From positions 20,321,776 to 20,385,775 of the forward strand of contig CM026402.1 of assembly GCA_014843695.1 (NCBI GenBank): a stretch of DNA of 64,000 nt, given 5' to 3'. Positions 1-12,470 of the stretch are shown one piece after another. The notes below the pieces were generated by a model. That model was not told the origin of the DNA. It did no database searches and was given only the letters and a program-made list of their open reading frames with translations. The stretch's first letter is position 1, and each line of letters opens with the position of its first letter. The position numbers and the translations under genes are program-made. This DNA comes from Archivesica marissinica (taxonomy: Eukaryota > Mollusca > Bivalvia > Venerida > Vesicomyidae).

Positions 1-380
1 ATTCTTCCGAGCGTATATCACGCTATAGCGCCTAAACCTCGTGCACCGCGTGCACAACTACACGGCGTAGCGAAATGAAAAGACAAGATGTGACTGTACA
101 TGTCTATACATAAAGTTTGGATTGGATTGAATTGAGTATATCTACTGACTGATCATGGATGTTATTTGTATTGGAGTTAAAATGTTTGAATGTACTCTCA
201 AATACCATTACCCATCATGCTTAGTATCGATGTAATCAAGCTATATAGATACCATTGGTAACCGTATATAGAGGATAATTCTGCATTGCATACAGGGATA
301 CACTTGTATAATAATAATAATAATAAAATAATAATAATAATAAAACTGTATTAATGGATGATGGAGATAGCCTGGACTGT
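1..380. other. Left flank without gene
   Basis: No coding region or recognisable element is seen. A short (TAA)n microsatellite lies at about 309-347, directly before the first minisatellite. Confidence 0.6.
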
Positions 381-3300
381 GGAAGAAGGTAACACTACAT
401 TTAATGCGGAAGGAGGTCACATGTGTATTGAATGAGGAAGGAGTTAACACTGTATTAAATGAGGAAGGAGATAACACTGTATTGAATGAGGAAGGAGATA
501 ACACTGTATTGAATGAGGAAGGAGATAACACTGTATTGAATGAGGAAGGAGATAACACTGTATTGAATGAAGAAGGAGATAACACTGTATTGAATGAGGA
601 AGGAGATAACACTGTATTGAATGAGGAAGGAGATAACACTGTATTGAATGAGGAAGGAGATAACACTGTATTGAATGAGGAAGGGGGTAACACTGTATTG
701 AATTTGGAAGGAGTTAACACTGTATTAAATGAGGAAGAAGATAACACTGTATTGAATGAGGAAGGAGATAACACTGTATTGAATGAGGAAGGAGATAACA
801 CTGTACTGAATGAGGAAGGAGATAACACTGTACTGAATGAGGAAGGAGATAACACTGTATTGAATGAGGAAGGAGATAACACTGTATTGAATGAGGAAGG
901 AGGTAACACTGTATTGAATTTGGAAGGAGTTAACACTGTATTAAATGAGGAAGAAGATAACACTGTATTGAATGAGGAAGGAGATAACACTGTATTGAAT
1001 GAGGAAGGACATAACACTGTATTGAATGAGGAAGGAGATAACACTGTACTGAATGAGGAAGGAGATAACACTGTATTGAATGAGGAAGGAGATAACACTG
1101 TATTGAATGAGGAAGGAGATAACACTGTATTGAATGAGGAAGGAGTTAACACTGTATTAAATGAGGAAGGAGATAACACTGTATTGAATGAAGAAGGAGA
1201 TAACACTGTATTGAATGAGGAAGGAGATAACACTGTATTGAATGAGGAAGGAGATAACACTGTATTGAATGAGGAAGGAGATAACACTGTATTGAATGAG
1301 GAAGGGGGTAACACTGTATTGAATTTGGAAGGAGTTAACACTGTATTAAATGAGGAAGAAGATAACACTGTATTGAATGAGGAAGGAGATAACACTGTAT
1401 TGAATGAGGAAGGAGATAACACTGTACTGAATGAGGAAGGAGATAACACTGTACTGAATGAGGAAGGAGATAACACTGTATTGAATGAGGAAGGAGGTAA
1501 CACTGTATTGAATTTGGAAGGAGTTAACACTGTATTAAATGAGGAAGAAGATAACACTGTATTGAATGAGGAAGGAGATAACACTGTATTGAATGAGGAA
1601 GGACATAACACTGTATTGAATGAGGAAGGAGATAACACTGTACTGAATGAGGAAGGAGATAACACTGTATTGAATGAGGAAGGAGATAACACTGTATTGA
1701 ATGAGGAAGGAGATAACACTGTATTGAATGAGGAAGGAGTTAACACTGTATTAAATGAGGAAGGAGATAACACTGCATTAAATGAGGAAGGAGATAACAC
1801 TGTATTGAATGAGGAAGGAGATAACACTGTATTGAATGAGGAAGGAGATAACACTGATTGAATTTGGAAGGAGTTAACACTGTATTAAATGAGGAAGGAG
1901 ATAACACTGCATTAAATGAGGAAGGAGATAACACTGCATTAAATGAGGACGGAGATAACACTGTATTAAATGAGGACGGAGATAACACTGCATTAAATGA
2001 GGAAGGAGATAACACTGCATTAAATGAGGAAGGAGATAACACTGCATTGAATGAGGAAGGGGATAACACTGTATTAAATGAGGACGGAGATAACACTGTA
2101 TTAAATGAGGACGGAGATAACACTGCATTAAATGAGGACGGAGATAACACTGTATTGAATGAGGAAGGATATAACACTTATTGAATGAGGAAGGATATAA
2201 CACTTATTGAATGAGGAAGGAGATAACACTGTATTAAATAAGGAAGGATATAACACTTATTGAATGAGGAAGGAGATAACACTGCATTAAATAAGGAAGG
2301 ATATAACACTGTATTGAATGAGGAAGGAGATAACACTGTATTGAATAAGGAAGGATATAACACTGTATTAAATGAGGAAGGAGATAACACTCTATTGAAT
2401 GAGGAAGGATATAACACTTATTGAATGAGGAAGGAGATAACACTGTATTGAATGAGGAAGGATATAACACTTATTGAATGAGGAAGGAGATAACACTGTA
2501 TTGAATGAGGAAGGATATAACACTTATTGAATGAGGAAGGAGATAACACTGCATTGAATGAGGAAGGAGATAACACTGTATTAAATGAGGAAGGATATAA
2601 CACTGTATTAAATGAGGAAGGAGATAACACTGCATTAAATGAGGAGGTAACACTGCATTAAATGAGGAAGGAGATAACACTGTATTAAATGAGGAAGGAT
2701 ATAACGCTGTATTAAATGAGGACGGAGATAACACTGCATTAAATGAGGAAGGATATAACACTGTATTAAATGAGGACGGAGATAACACTGCATTAAATGA
2801 GGAAGGAAATAACACTGTATTAAATGAGGAAGGAGATAACACTGCATTAAATGAGGAAGGATATAACGCTGTATTAAATGAGGACGGAGATAACACTGTA
2901 TTAAATGAGGAAGGATATAACACTGTATTAAATGAGGGCGGAGATAACACTGCATTAAATGAGGAAGGAGATAACACTGTATTAAATGAGGAAGGAGATA
3001 ACACTGCATTAAATGAGGAAGGATATAACACTGTATTAAATGAGGACGGAGATAACACTGTATTAAATGAGGAAGTAGATAACACTGTATTAAATGAGGA
3101 AGGAGATAACACTGTATTAAATGAGGAAGGAGATAACACTGCATTAAATGAGGAAGGAGATAACACTGTATTAAATGCGGAAGGAGATAACACTGCATTA
3201 AATGATGATGGAGGTCACACTGTATTGAATGCGGAAGGAGATAACACTACATTGAATAAGGAAGGAGATAACACTTCATTGAATAAGGAAGGAGATAACA

Positions 3301-4790
3301 CTACATTAAATGAGGAAGGAGATAACACTGCATTAAATGAGGAAGGAGATAACACTGTATTAAATGAGAAATGAGATAACACTGTATTAAATGAGGAAGG
3401 AGATAACACTGTATTAAATGAGGACGGAGATAACACTGTATTAAATGAGGACGGAGATAACACTGTATTAAATGAGGAAGGAGATAACACTGCATTAAAT
3501 GAGGACGGAGATAACACTGTATTAAATGAGGAAGGAGATAACACTGTATTAAATGAGGAAGGAGATAACACTGTATTAAATGAGGACGGAGATAACACTG
3601 TATTAAATGAGGAAGGAGATAACACTGTATTAAATGAGGAAGGAGATAACACTGCATTAAATGAGGAAGGATATAACACTGTATTAAATGAGGAAGTAGA
3701 TAACACTGCATTAAATGAGGACGGAGATAACATTGCATTAAATGAGGAAGGAGATAACATTGCATTAAATGAGGAAGGAGATAACACTGCATTAAATGAG
3801 GAAGTAGATAACACTGCATTAAATGAGGAAGGAGATAACACTGTATTAAATGAGAAATGAGATAACACTGTATTAAATGAGGAAGGAGATAACACTGTAT
3901 TAAATGAGGACGGAGATAACACTGTATTAAATGAGGACGGAGATAACACTGTATTAAATGAGGAAGGAGATAACACTGCATTAGATGAGGACGGAGATAA
4001 CACTGTATTAAATGAGGAAGGAGATAACACTGTATTAAATGAGGAAGGAGATAACACTGTATTAAATGAGGACGGAGATAACACTGTATTAAATGAGGAA
4101 GGAGATAACACTGTATTAAATGAGGAAGGAGATAACACTGCATTAAATGAGGAAGGATATAACACTGTATTAAATGAGGAAGTAGATAACACTGCATTAA
4201 ATGAGGACGGAGATAACATTGCATTAAATGAGGAAGGAGATAACATTGCATTAAATGAGGAAGGAGATAACACTGCATTAAATGAGGAAGTAGATAACAC
4301 TGCATTAAATGAGGACGGAGATAACATTGCATTAAATGAGGAAGGAGATAACATTGCATTAAATGAGGAAGGAGATAACACTGTATTAAATGCGGAAGGA
4401 GATAACACTGCATTAAATGATGATGGAGGTCACACTGTATTGAATGCGGAAGGAGATAACACTACATTGAATAAGGAAGGAGATAACACTTCATTGAATA
4501 AGGAAGTAGATAACACTACATTAAATGAGGAAGGAGATAACACTGTATTAAATGCGCAAGGAGATAACACTGCATTAAATGAGGAAGGATATAACACTGT
4601 ATTGAATGAGGAAGGAGATAACACTGCATTAAATGAGGACGGAGATAACACTGTATGGAATGAGGAAGGAGATAACATTGTATGGAATGAGGAACGAGAT
4701 AACACTGTATTGAATGAGGAAGGAGATAACACTGCATTAAATGAGGACGGAGATAACACTGCATTAAATGAGGAAGGAGAAGGAGGCAAC
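380..4790. repeat. 27-bp minisatellite, about 160 units
   Basis: The unit contains GAGGAAGGAGATAACACTGT and is 27 bp long, a multiple of three, so frames stay open on both strands (for example NEEGDNTVL repeated on the plus strand). Point variants (GAGGAC, GTAGAT, TATAAC, CATTGC) mark subfamilies. There is higher-order structure: a variant carrying GAAGGGGGTAAC recurs 621 bp apart (680 and 1301, 23 units), and one carrying AAATGAGAAATGAG recurs 486 bp apart (3362 and 3848, 18 units). I see no promoter, splice context or non-repeat domain that would make it a gene. Confidence 0.95.
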
Positions 4791-5150
4791 ATGTCTACGA
4801 TACACAATCGAGAATGTCTTCGGATTCTACTTCGTACAGGACGAATCATATTGAGCTGAGTCATTATATATAATCAGATACGACTGCTGACACAAACGAA
4901 CATGTACAACTATTGAACTAATTGAAGGTGAGTTGGGACTTATTAAGATTAACGAATCATGTGAGTTTTGGAACAAAACCCAAAATATGCGCCCCTCATT
5001 TCCCGTTTCCTGTCTTTTCAATCTTAGTATAGTAAAAGTTGCTCTTCACTCGATCAACAATTAGAACGAAGATAAACAGACGTTTCTATTCCTCAGTTTA
5101 TTCATACAAATTTTGTTTACATGTTTTTACAACATTACTAGAATACTAGT
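4791..5150. other. Spacer without gene
   Basis: Unique-looking sequence between two minisatellites. No gene, tRNA or element recognised. Confidence 0.5.
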
Positions 5151-5154
5151 CGCT

Positions 5155-5892
5155 ATCGAGACCTCGTTCATGATGAAATCTCGAGACCTCGTTCATGATG
5201 AAATCTCGAGACCTCGTTCATTATGAAATCTCGATACCTCGTTCATGATGAAATCTCGATACCTCGTTCATGATGAAATCTCGATACCTCGTTCATGATG
5301 AAATCTCGAGATCTCGTTCATGATGAAATCTCGATACCTCGTTCATGATGAAATCTCGATACCTCGTTCATGATGAAATCTCGAGACCTCGTTCATGATG
5401 AAATCTCGAGACCTCGTTCATGATGAAATCTCGATACCTCGTTCATGATGAAATCGCGATACCTCGTTCATGATGAAATCGCGATACCTCGTTCATGATG
5501 AAATCTCGATACCTCGTTCATGATGAAATCTCGAGACCTCGTTCATGATGAATGATGAAATCTCGATACCTCGTTCATGATGAAATCTCGAGACCTCGTT
5601 CATGATGAAATCTCGAGACCTCGTTCATGATGAAATCTCGATACCTCGTTCATGATGAAATCGCGATACCTCGTTCATGATGAAATCGCGATACCTCGTT
5701 CATGATGAAATCTCGATACCTCGTTCATGATGAAATCTCGAGACCTCGTTCATGATGAATGATGAAATCTCGAGACCTCGTTCATGATGAAATCTCGAGA
5801 CCTCGTTCATAATGAAATATCGAGACCTCGTTCATGATGAAATCTCGATACCTCGTTCATGATGAAATATCGAGACCTCGTTCATGATGAAA
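5155..5892. repeat. 25-bp minisatellite grown from a SINE
   Basis: About 29 units containing ACCTCGTTCATGATGAAATC. The last unit runs directly into a SINE body at about 5880, and the unit matches the SINE segment that in other copies reads ACCTCATTCCTGATGGAATC (42529, 52477). The array therefore appears to be an expansion of an internal SINE segment. Confidence 0.9.
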
Positions 5893-6180
5893 TCCGTTGC
5901 CATGGGGGAGAGCGAGGATTTGTGGAATTTAGGTGCCTTGCATAAGAACTCAGTATGGCTACAGCTTTGATTTAACAATATTGTATTGCATATGTAATAC
6001 ATTCGACAATACAATATTATATACGAGCATGAATCAGGTGCGAAATAAGTTAACAGATTATAAGGCACATACATTTGTGTAACATAGCAAATGGCTACAG
6101 CTGGGCGCGAACTCCGGGCCTCTCATGTGCCTGTCGCGAACTCGTTACCACAGTGCTATCACGACTTCTGTTTCATATAC
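5880..6180 (-). mobile_element. tRNA-derived SINE, interrupted
   Basis: The SINE body reads on from the minisatellite to about 5970. The tRNA-related head appears from about 6090 (a GCGCGAACTCCGGGC B-box region on the minus strand, then GTGCTATCACGACTTC). About 120 bp of other sequence lies between. Same family as the copies near 42480, 43235, 52440 and 57698. Confidence 0.6.
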
Positions 6181-6333
6181 AGAAAGAAATTTGTATTAAT
6201 GCAGTGCCGCCGGCAGTTCATGACTGATGACACCACGATAAGAATGGGAAAACACAGTCAATGACCGAACTCTTGATTAATCCTATAATATCTAGAGAAA
6301 CAAGAGATACGGAGAGGGTTCACAGACACACCA

Positions 6334-7890
6334 TTATATACTAGAGGACATAGAAAACGCACGCCTACATTATATACTAGAGGACATAGAAAATGCACAC
6401 CTACATTATATACTAGAGGACATAGAAAACGCACACCTACATTATATACTAGAGGACATAGAAAACGCACGCCTACATTATATACTAGAGGACATAGAAA
6501 ACGCACGCCTACATTATATACTAGAGGACATAGAAAACGCACACCTACATTATATACTAGAGGACATAGAAAACGCACGCCTACATTATATACTAGAGGA
6601 CATAAATAACGCACGCCTACATTATATACTAGAGGACATAGAAAACGCACGCCTACATTATATACTAGAGGACATAGAAAACGCACGCCTACATTATATA
6701 CTAGAGGACATAGAAAACGCACGCCTACATTATATACTAGAGGACATAGAAAACGCACACCTACATTATATACTAGAGGACATAGAAAACGCACAGCTAC
6801 ATTATATACTAGAGGACATAGAAAACGCACACCTACATTATATACTAGAGGACATAGAAAACGCACACCTACATTATATACTAGAGGACATAGAAACGCA
6901 CACCTACATTATATACTAGAGGACATAGAAAACGCACACCTACATTATATACTAGAGGACATCGAAAACGCACACCTACATTATATACTAGAGGACATAG
7001 AAAACGCACACCTACATTATATACTAGAGGACATAGAAAACGCACGCCTACATTATATACTAGAGGACATAGAAAACGCACGCCTACATTATATACTAGA
7101 GGACATAGAAAACGCACGCCTACATTATATACTAGAGGACATAGAAAACGCACGCCTACATTATATACTAGAGGACATAGAAAACGCACGCCTACATTAT
7201 ATACTAGAGGACATAGAAAACGCACACCTACATTATATACTAGAGGACATAGAAAACGCACGCCTACATTATATACTAGAGGACATAGAAAACGCACACC
7301 TACATTATATACTAGAGGACATAGAAAACGCACGCCTACATTATATACTAGAGGACATAGAAAACGCACGCCTACATTATATACTAGAGGACATAGAAAA
7401 CGCACACCTACATTATATACTAGAGGACATAGAAAACGCACGCCTACATTATATACTAGAGGACATAGAAAACGCACACCTACATTATATACTAGAGGAC
7501 ATAGAAAACGCACACCTACATTATATACTAGAGGACATAGAAAACGCACAGCCTACATTATATACTAGAGGACATAGAAAACGCACACCTACATTATATA
7601 CTAGAGGACATAGAAAACGCACACCTACATTATATACTAGAGGACATAGAAAACGCACACCTACATTATATACTAGAGGACATAGAAAACGCACACCTAC
7701 ATTATATACTAGAGGACATAGAAAACGCACACCTACATTATATACTAGAGGACATAGAAAACGCACACCTACAGTATATACTAGAGGACATAGAAAACGC
7801 ACACCTACATTATATACTAGAGGACATAGAAAACGCACATCTACACTATATACTAGAGGACATAGAAAACGCACACCTACATTATATGAT
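6334..7890. repeat. 36-bp minisatellite, about 43 units
   Basis: The unit contains CTAGAGGACATAGAAAACGC and is 36 bp, so long frames stay open on the minus strand. Variants differ mainly at CACACC/CACGCC. An inverted partner of the unit lies downstream at about 8004-8032, which suggests that the repeat began as a transposon terminal repeat. Confidence 0.95.
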
Positions 7891-8034
7891 TATTATTACA
7901 TGAACACGAAATACGAAAGAGTCCATCAAAGATATATCACATCTTTATTGCAAAACACAAACTGAACACCTAAAAAAGTTATTGTTTTTTATGTAAAAAG
8001 TGTGCGTTTTCTATGTCCTTTAGTGTAATAGTAT
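7855..8034. mobile_element. MITE-like element whose left end expanded
   Basis: The last minisatellite units contain CTAGAGGACATAGAAAACGC. After about 110 bp of AT-rich sequence, the inverted form GTGTGCGTTTTCTATGTCCT appears at about 8001-8020. This is the layout of a small non-autonomous element with terminal inverted repeats. Its class is not determined. Confidence 0.5.
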
Positions 8035-8154
8035 GATTTCATATGAATAATCGTATACTTGCATTGTCTTCATTATGTATACTAGTTTCCAGATAACCCA
8101 TCGATGTATTAACAGAAAATGAAACGAATTGTGTAACAAATGCATGTATCGTCG

Positions 8155-8300
8155 CTACCGGTTGCCCATATGAGCGACGCCTCATGAAGAGATTCGTCAT
8201 TTTAGATTGTTGGAGGCTCCGGCGAATCATGTGGGCGAGCGGATAGAAACAAATATTCCGGAAGCATATTTATACTTCTTCAATAAATTGAAATAGGCCT
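8155..8300. repeat. SINE tail fragments
   Basis: Contains GCTACCGGTTGCCCATATGA, seen in the Nin-like SINE copies at 8781, 18357 and 20332, then GGCGAATCATGTGGGCGAGC and TTATACTTCTTCAATAAA, seen again at 17930-18175. No gene. Confidence 0.6.
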
Positions 8301-8309
8301 GTACACTAA

Positions 8310-8725
8310 TGTTGACAGACAAAATAGATTGTGTAAACTCTGTTCACAAAATATGGTAGAATCCGAATTTCACTTTATGTTGTGCTGTCCATTGTATAAA
8401 TTTATAAGATCAAACTATCTGGGCAGGTGTTCCTGGCCCACCACTCAAAAATTCAACATGTTAATTTCAATAAAAAATAGAAAATGTTTGCTGAATATTG
8501 CTCGATTTGTGAAAGAAGCGCTATGCCTACGTAAAAATACTCTTGGAAATTAAATTAGATGTGTCTACTGATCGTTTACTGTACTGATGTGTTTGTGTGT
8601 TTTGTTATTTGTATAAATTATATATTTATTGTCATGTATATATATTTATTGTCTTTGCCATAAGTTAGTGAAATTGTAAATGGCCAAAGGCAAATGTTTT
8701 GCCGATTTGCTAATAAACTTGAAAT
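8310..8725 (+). pseudogene. 3' fragment of a non-LTR retrotransposon (LINE)
   Basis: A short open stretch ending at 8553 has the Cys/His arrangement typical of the C-terminal zinc-binding segment of many invertebrate LINE reverse transcriptases (CKLC, then EFHFMLCCPLY, then LLNIARFVKEA). It lacks the polymerase core, so it is a 5'-truncated copy. The following sequence to about 8725 fits a 3' UTR and ends in AATAAACTTGAAATAAAG. Family assignment is from memory of the motif pattern; the clade is not determined. Confidence 0.65.
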
Positions 8726-8780
8726 AAAGTAATCGACAGGTATACCACATACACTAGCATGGGAACAGGCGTCGGTATAT

Positions 8781-9066
8781 TTACGTTTATTTATCATCGC
8801 TACCGGTTGCCCACATGAGCGACTCCTCCTGAAGAGATTGGTCATTCTAGATGTTGGAGATTAGTGCAATGATACAGACAGAGACCCATTCCAGTCTCCT
8901 CTGGTTCTTTTACGTGCATGGTGTAAAGCACCGACATGAGACCTCGGTTTAACATCGCATCTGAAAGACTATTAATTGTATTAGGGTCAGAGGGTCAGGG
9001 GGGATCGAACCTGCGATCCCTGGATTACCAGTCCAGCGTGTTACCACTGGACTACAGATCCGTCTG
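8781..9066 (-). mobile_element. tRNA-derived SINE with Nin-like central domain
   Basis: Read on the minus strand, the head (about 8985-9066) is tRNA-like, with anticodon loop CTGGTAA and a B box GGTTCGATCC. It is followed by a conserved body containing GTTAAACCGAGGTCTC and CCAGAGGAGACT, and a tail containing CAACCGGTAGCGATGA. The body resembles the Nin central domain of metazoan SINEs (recollection, not searched). Other copies: 18357-18629 and 20332-20618. Confidence 0.75.
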
Positions 9067-9394
9067 AAACGAATTGCATTAAGGATATATTTATAACCGG
9101 AAGTTGATATACTCTTATTTTAATCCTTTGAGTCGGCAACAGGCAAGAAACAACCAAATTAATTTTGTGGTCTGCAATCCATTCACGATTTATTGACCTG
9201 TCTGATCAGGTGTAATGCTCTCTCTACTACAAGTGATAGAGGTGTTCTGTTATTAATGACTCTATTTATATTCCGTCTGAATGGTTGGCTTCTTGCACTA
9301 TAATTGCTTGTCTGGAAATAGTATCCCATTGAAGCTTATCGTCAACCCTCTATTAGGAAAGTAGGCACGAGAGTGTACTGGTCAGTAGACGACT
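9067..9394. other. Spacer without gene
   Basis: No gene or element recognised between the SINE and the 12-bp array. Confidence 0.5.
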
Positions 9395-11370
9395 TTATAG
9401 AGGCATAGAGAGACGTGGAGAGAAGTAGAGAGATATCGAGAGACGGAGAGAGACGTAGAGAGATATCGAGAGACGTATAGAGACGTAGAGAGACATATAG
9501 AGACATAGAGAGAATATAGTGACACGTAGAGAGACATAGAGACACGTCGAGAGACAGAGGTACACGCCTAGAGAAACGTAGTGATACGTATATAGCCATA
9601 GAGAGACATAGAGAGACTTAGAGAGACATAGAGACACGTAGAGAGATATAGAGACACGTCGATAGACATAGAGAGATGCAGAGAGACATAGAGACACGTA
9701 GAGAGACATAGAGACACGTAGATAGACATAGATACACGTAGATAGACATAGATACACGTATATAGACATAGAGACACGTAGATAGACATTGAGACACGTA
9801 TAGAGACATAGAGACACGTAAAGACACATAGAGACACGTATAGAGACATATAGAGACGTAGAGAGACATATTGAGCCATAGAGATACATAGAGACACGTA
9901 TATAGACATAGAGACACGTAGATAGACAATGAGACACGTAGATAGACATAGAGACACGTAGAGAGACATAGAGACACGTAGATAGACATTGAGACACATG
10001 TAGATACATAGATACACGTATAGAGACATAGAGACACGTCGATGGACATAGAGACACCTAGAGACACGTAGATAAACATTGAGAGATCTAGAGAGACATG
10101 GAGACACGTAGAGAGGCATAGAGACACGTAGATAGACATAGAGACACATAGAGAGACATAGATGCACATGGAGAGACATAGAGATATATTGAGACACCAA
10201 GAGACACGTAGAGAGACACATAGAGAGACATCGAGACACCAAGTGACACACAGAGAGACACATAGAGAGCACGTAGAGAGGCACGTAGAGAGACACGTAG
10301 AGAGACATTGAGGCACCAATAGACACGTAGAGAGACACGTAGATAGACATTGAGATACCAAGAGACACGTATAGACACGTAGAGAGACACATAGAGAGAC
10401 ATTGAGACACCAAGAGACACGTAGAGAGACACGTAGATAGACACGTATAGAGTCATTGAGACACCAAGATACACGTAGAGAGACACATAGAGAGACATTG
10501 AGACACCAAGAGACACGTAGTGAGACACATAGAGATACATTGTGACACCAAGAGACACGTAGAGAGACACATAGAGAGACATTGTGACACAAAGAGACAC
10601 GTAGAGAGACACATAGAGAGACATGTAGGGCTACACGTAGAGAGACACGTAGAGAGACACATAGAGAGACACGTAGAGAGATACGTAGAGAGATACGTAG
10701 AGAGACACGTAGAGATACACGTAGAGAGACACGTAGAGAAACACGTAGAGATACACGTAGATATACACGTAGAGAGACACGTAGAGAGACACGTAGAGAG
10801 ACACGTGTAGAGATACACGTAGAGAGACACGTAGAAAGACACGTAGAGATACACGTAGATATACACGTAGAGAGACACGTAGAGAGACACGTGTAGAGAT
10901 ACACGTAGAGAGACACGTAGAAAGACACGTAGAGATACACGTAGATATACACGTAGAGAGACACGTAGAGAGACACGTAGAGAGACACATAGAGAGACAC
11001 GTAGAGAGACACGTAGAGAGACGCGTAGAGAGACACGTAGAGAGACGCGTAGAGAGACACATAGAGAGACACGTAGAGAGACACGCAGAGAGACACATAG
11101 AGAGACATGTAGAGAGACACGTAGAGAGACACGTAGAGAGACACGTAGATAGACACGTAGAAAGACACGTAGAGAGACACTTAAAGATACACGTAGAGAG
11201 ACACGTAAAGAGACACGTAGAGAGACACGTAGAGAGACACGTAGAGAGACACGTAGAGAGACACTTAAAGATACACGTAGAGAGACACGTAGAGAGACAC
11301 TTAAAGAGACACGTAAAAAGACACGTAGAGAGACACGTAGAGAGACACGTAAAGAGACACGTAGAGAGCC
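9395..11370. repeat. 12-bp minisatellite with longer variants
   Basis: The core is ACGTAGAGAGAC repeated with ACATAG variants. The first few hundred bases are more diverged, and stretches between about 9600 and 10500 use 18-bp and longer composites. The period is a multiple of three, so several Ser/Leu/Val-rich frames stay open on the minus strand. These are not considered proteins. Confidence 0.95.
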
Positions 11371-11940
11371 CATTATAATTCACAGAATCCAGTAAATATA
11401 GCGATAGCAATACACATTTGTGTACAGTATCATATGAACTAATAATAGTAGAACTATGTGATTAGTTTGTATTGTTATTGTTCCACCTTAAGTAGAGAAT
11501 TTTGAACTATTGGAAAGTTGGAGCATTTTGAACTGAGTGAGGCAATGAATTCCAATTCGGTGATCCTGAAAATGCAAGGGTATTACGAAAGATTCTACAG
11601 TGTTTGTTTCTTTGTATGTATAACTGGTATTCGGATGTGTGTCGGAGCATTGTAGGACGTATATCAGACGTTATACGTGCACACTGTTAGCTAGGTTTAT
11701 TATCATTAATTGTTTCATTCCCCTTATCTACTCTACTAGCCAATTCCATGTAGCATCATATTCCATAACATATTATATATAGTATCTCTATTCAGCTTTA
11801 ACATTACTATATAATTCCAATGTGCAGTTTTCACTTATAGTCGTATATTTTGATTGCATTTGATTTGTATATATGTTGAGGGCCTCATGGTAAATTAACT
11901 TTAGTTAAATGTGTTCTAGCGTAAATTAAAGTCTTTATTA

Positions 11941-11974
<34 letters not shown>

Positions 11975-12470
11975 TCCGCGCCAACTAGAGTGATTAATAT
12001 AAGTTGTTAAAACTTGCTTCGCAATCGTTGTAAAATAAATAACGTTTTAAAATGTACAGTAAAACACCTATAATAACACCATCTACGTGTCTTTGGTGGT
12101 TTTTACTGTATGGTGTTACTGTTTCCATAAGACATAACTGTATAAAACACGTGTACATTTCAAATCACAAATTCAAACTATCCCAATACACTTGTTGGTT
12201 TCACTTTTTCAGTTGTCAAAATCATTTACCAATATGAATCGTGGTAACCCAAGCAGCAACACTTCTATGGATTACGGCATTTCGAAGTGATAGACAGTCA
12301 GTTTGTGTGAAGTAATAGGTAATTGTATTTCTCGCATTATTCTGTTGCTCTATTGTTCCTTGGGGATTGGTGCTGGAATATATCATATAGACTTGATAAA
12401 ATATGGCTGATATTTATGATATATCTTTATTTCGTAATAAGTCATGTCTGGCCCATGAACAAACCATCAC
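11371..12470. other. Non-coding spacer with SINE tail
   Basis: Mostly unrecognised sequence. It holds a (TTA)n run at about 11938-11972 and, directly after it, a SINE tail fragment CATCCGCGCCAACTAGAGTG (about 11973-12035) matching the copies at 51221 and 59300. No gene seen. Confidence 0.55.

Noticed and set aside
241..4864. Long repeated open frames on both strands (NEEGDNTVL, SPSSFNTVL)
   Set aside because: They follow from a 27-bp period; no start context, splice sites or unique domain, and several frames are open at once.
5155..5892. CRISPR array
   Set aside because: Units adjoin directly with no spacers, and the context is eukaryotic.
6258..7874. Repeated protein with FLCPLVYNVGVR units
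   Set aside because: By-product of the 36-bp array; continues across no unique sequence.
8985..9066. Functional tRNA-Thr-like gene
   Set aside because: Part of a SINE with body and tail, repeated at 18357 and 20332.
9342..11410. Ser/Leu/Val-rich repeat proteins and a His/Arg-rich one
   Set aside because: All frames of a 12-bp minisatellite are open; no evidence of coding.
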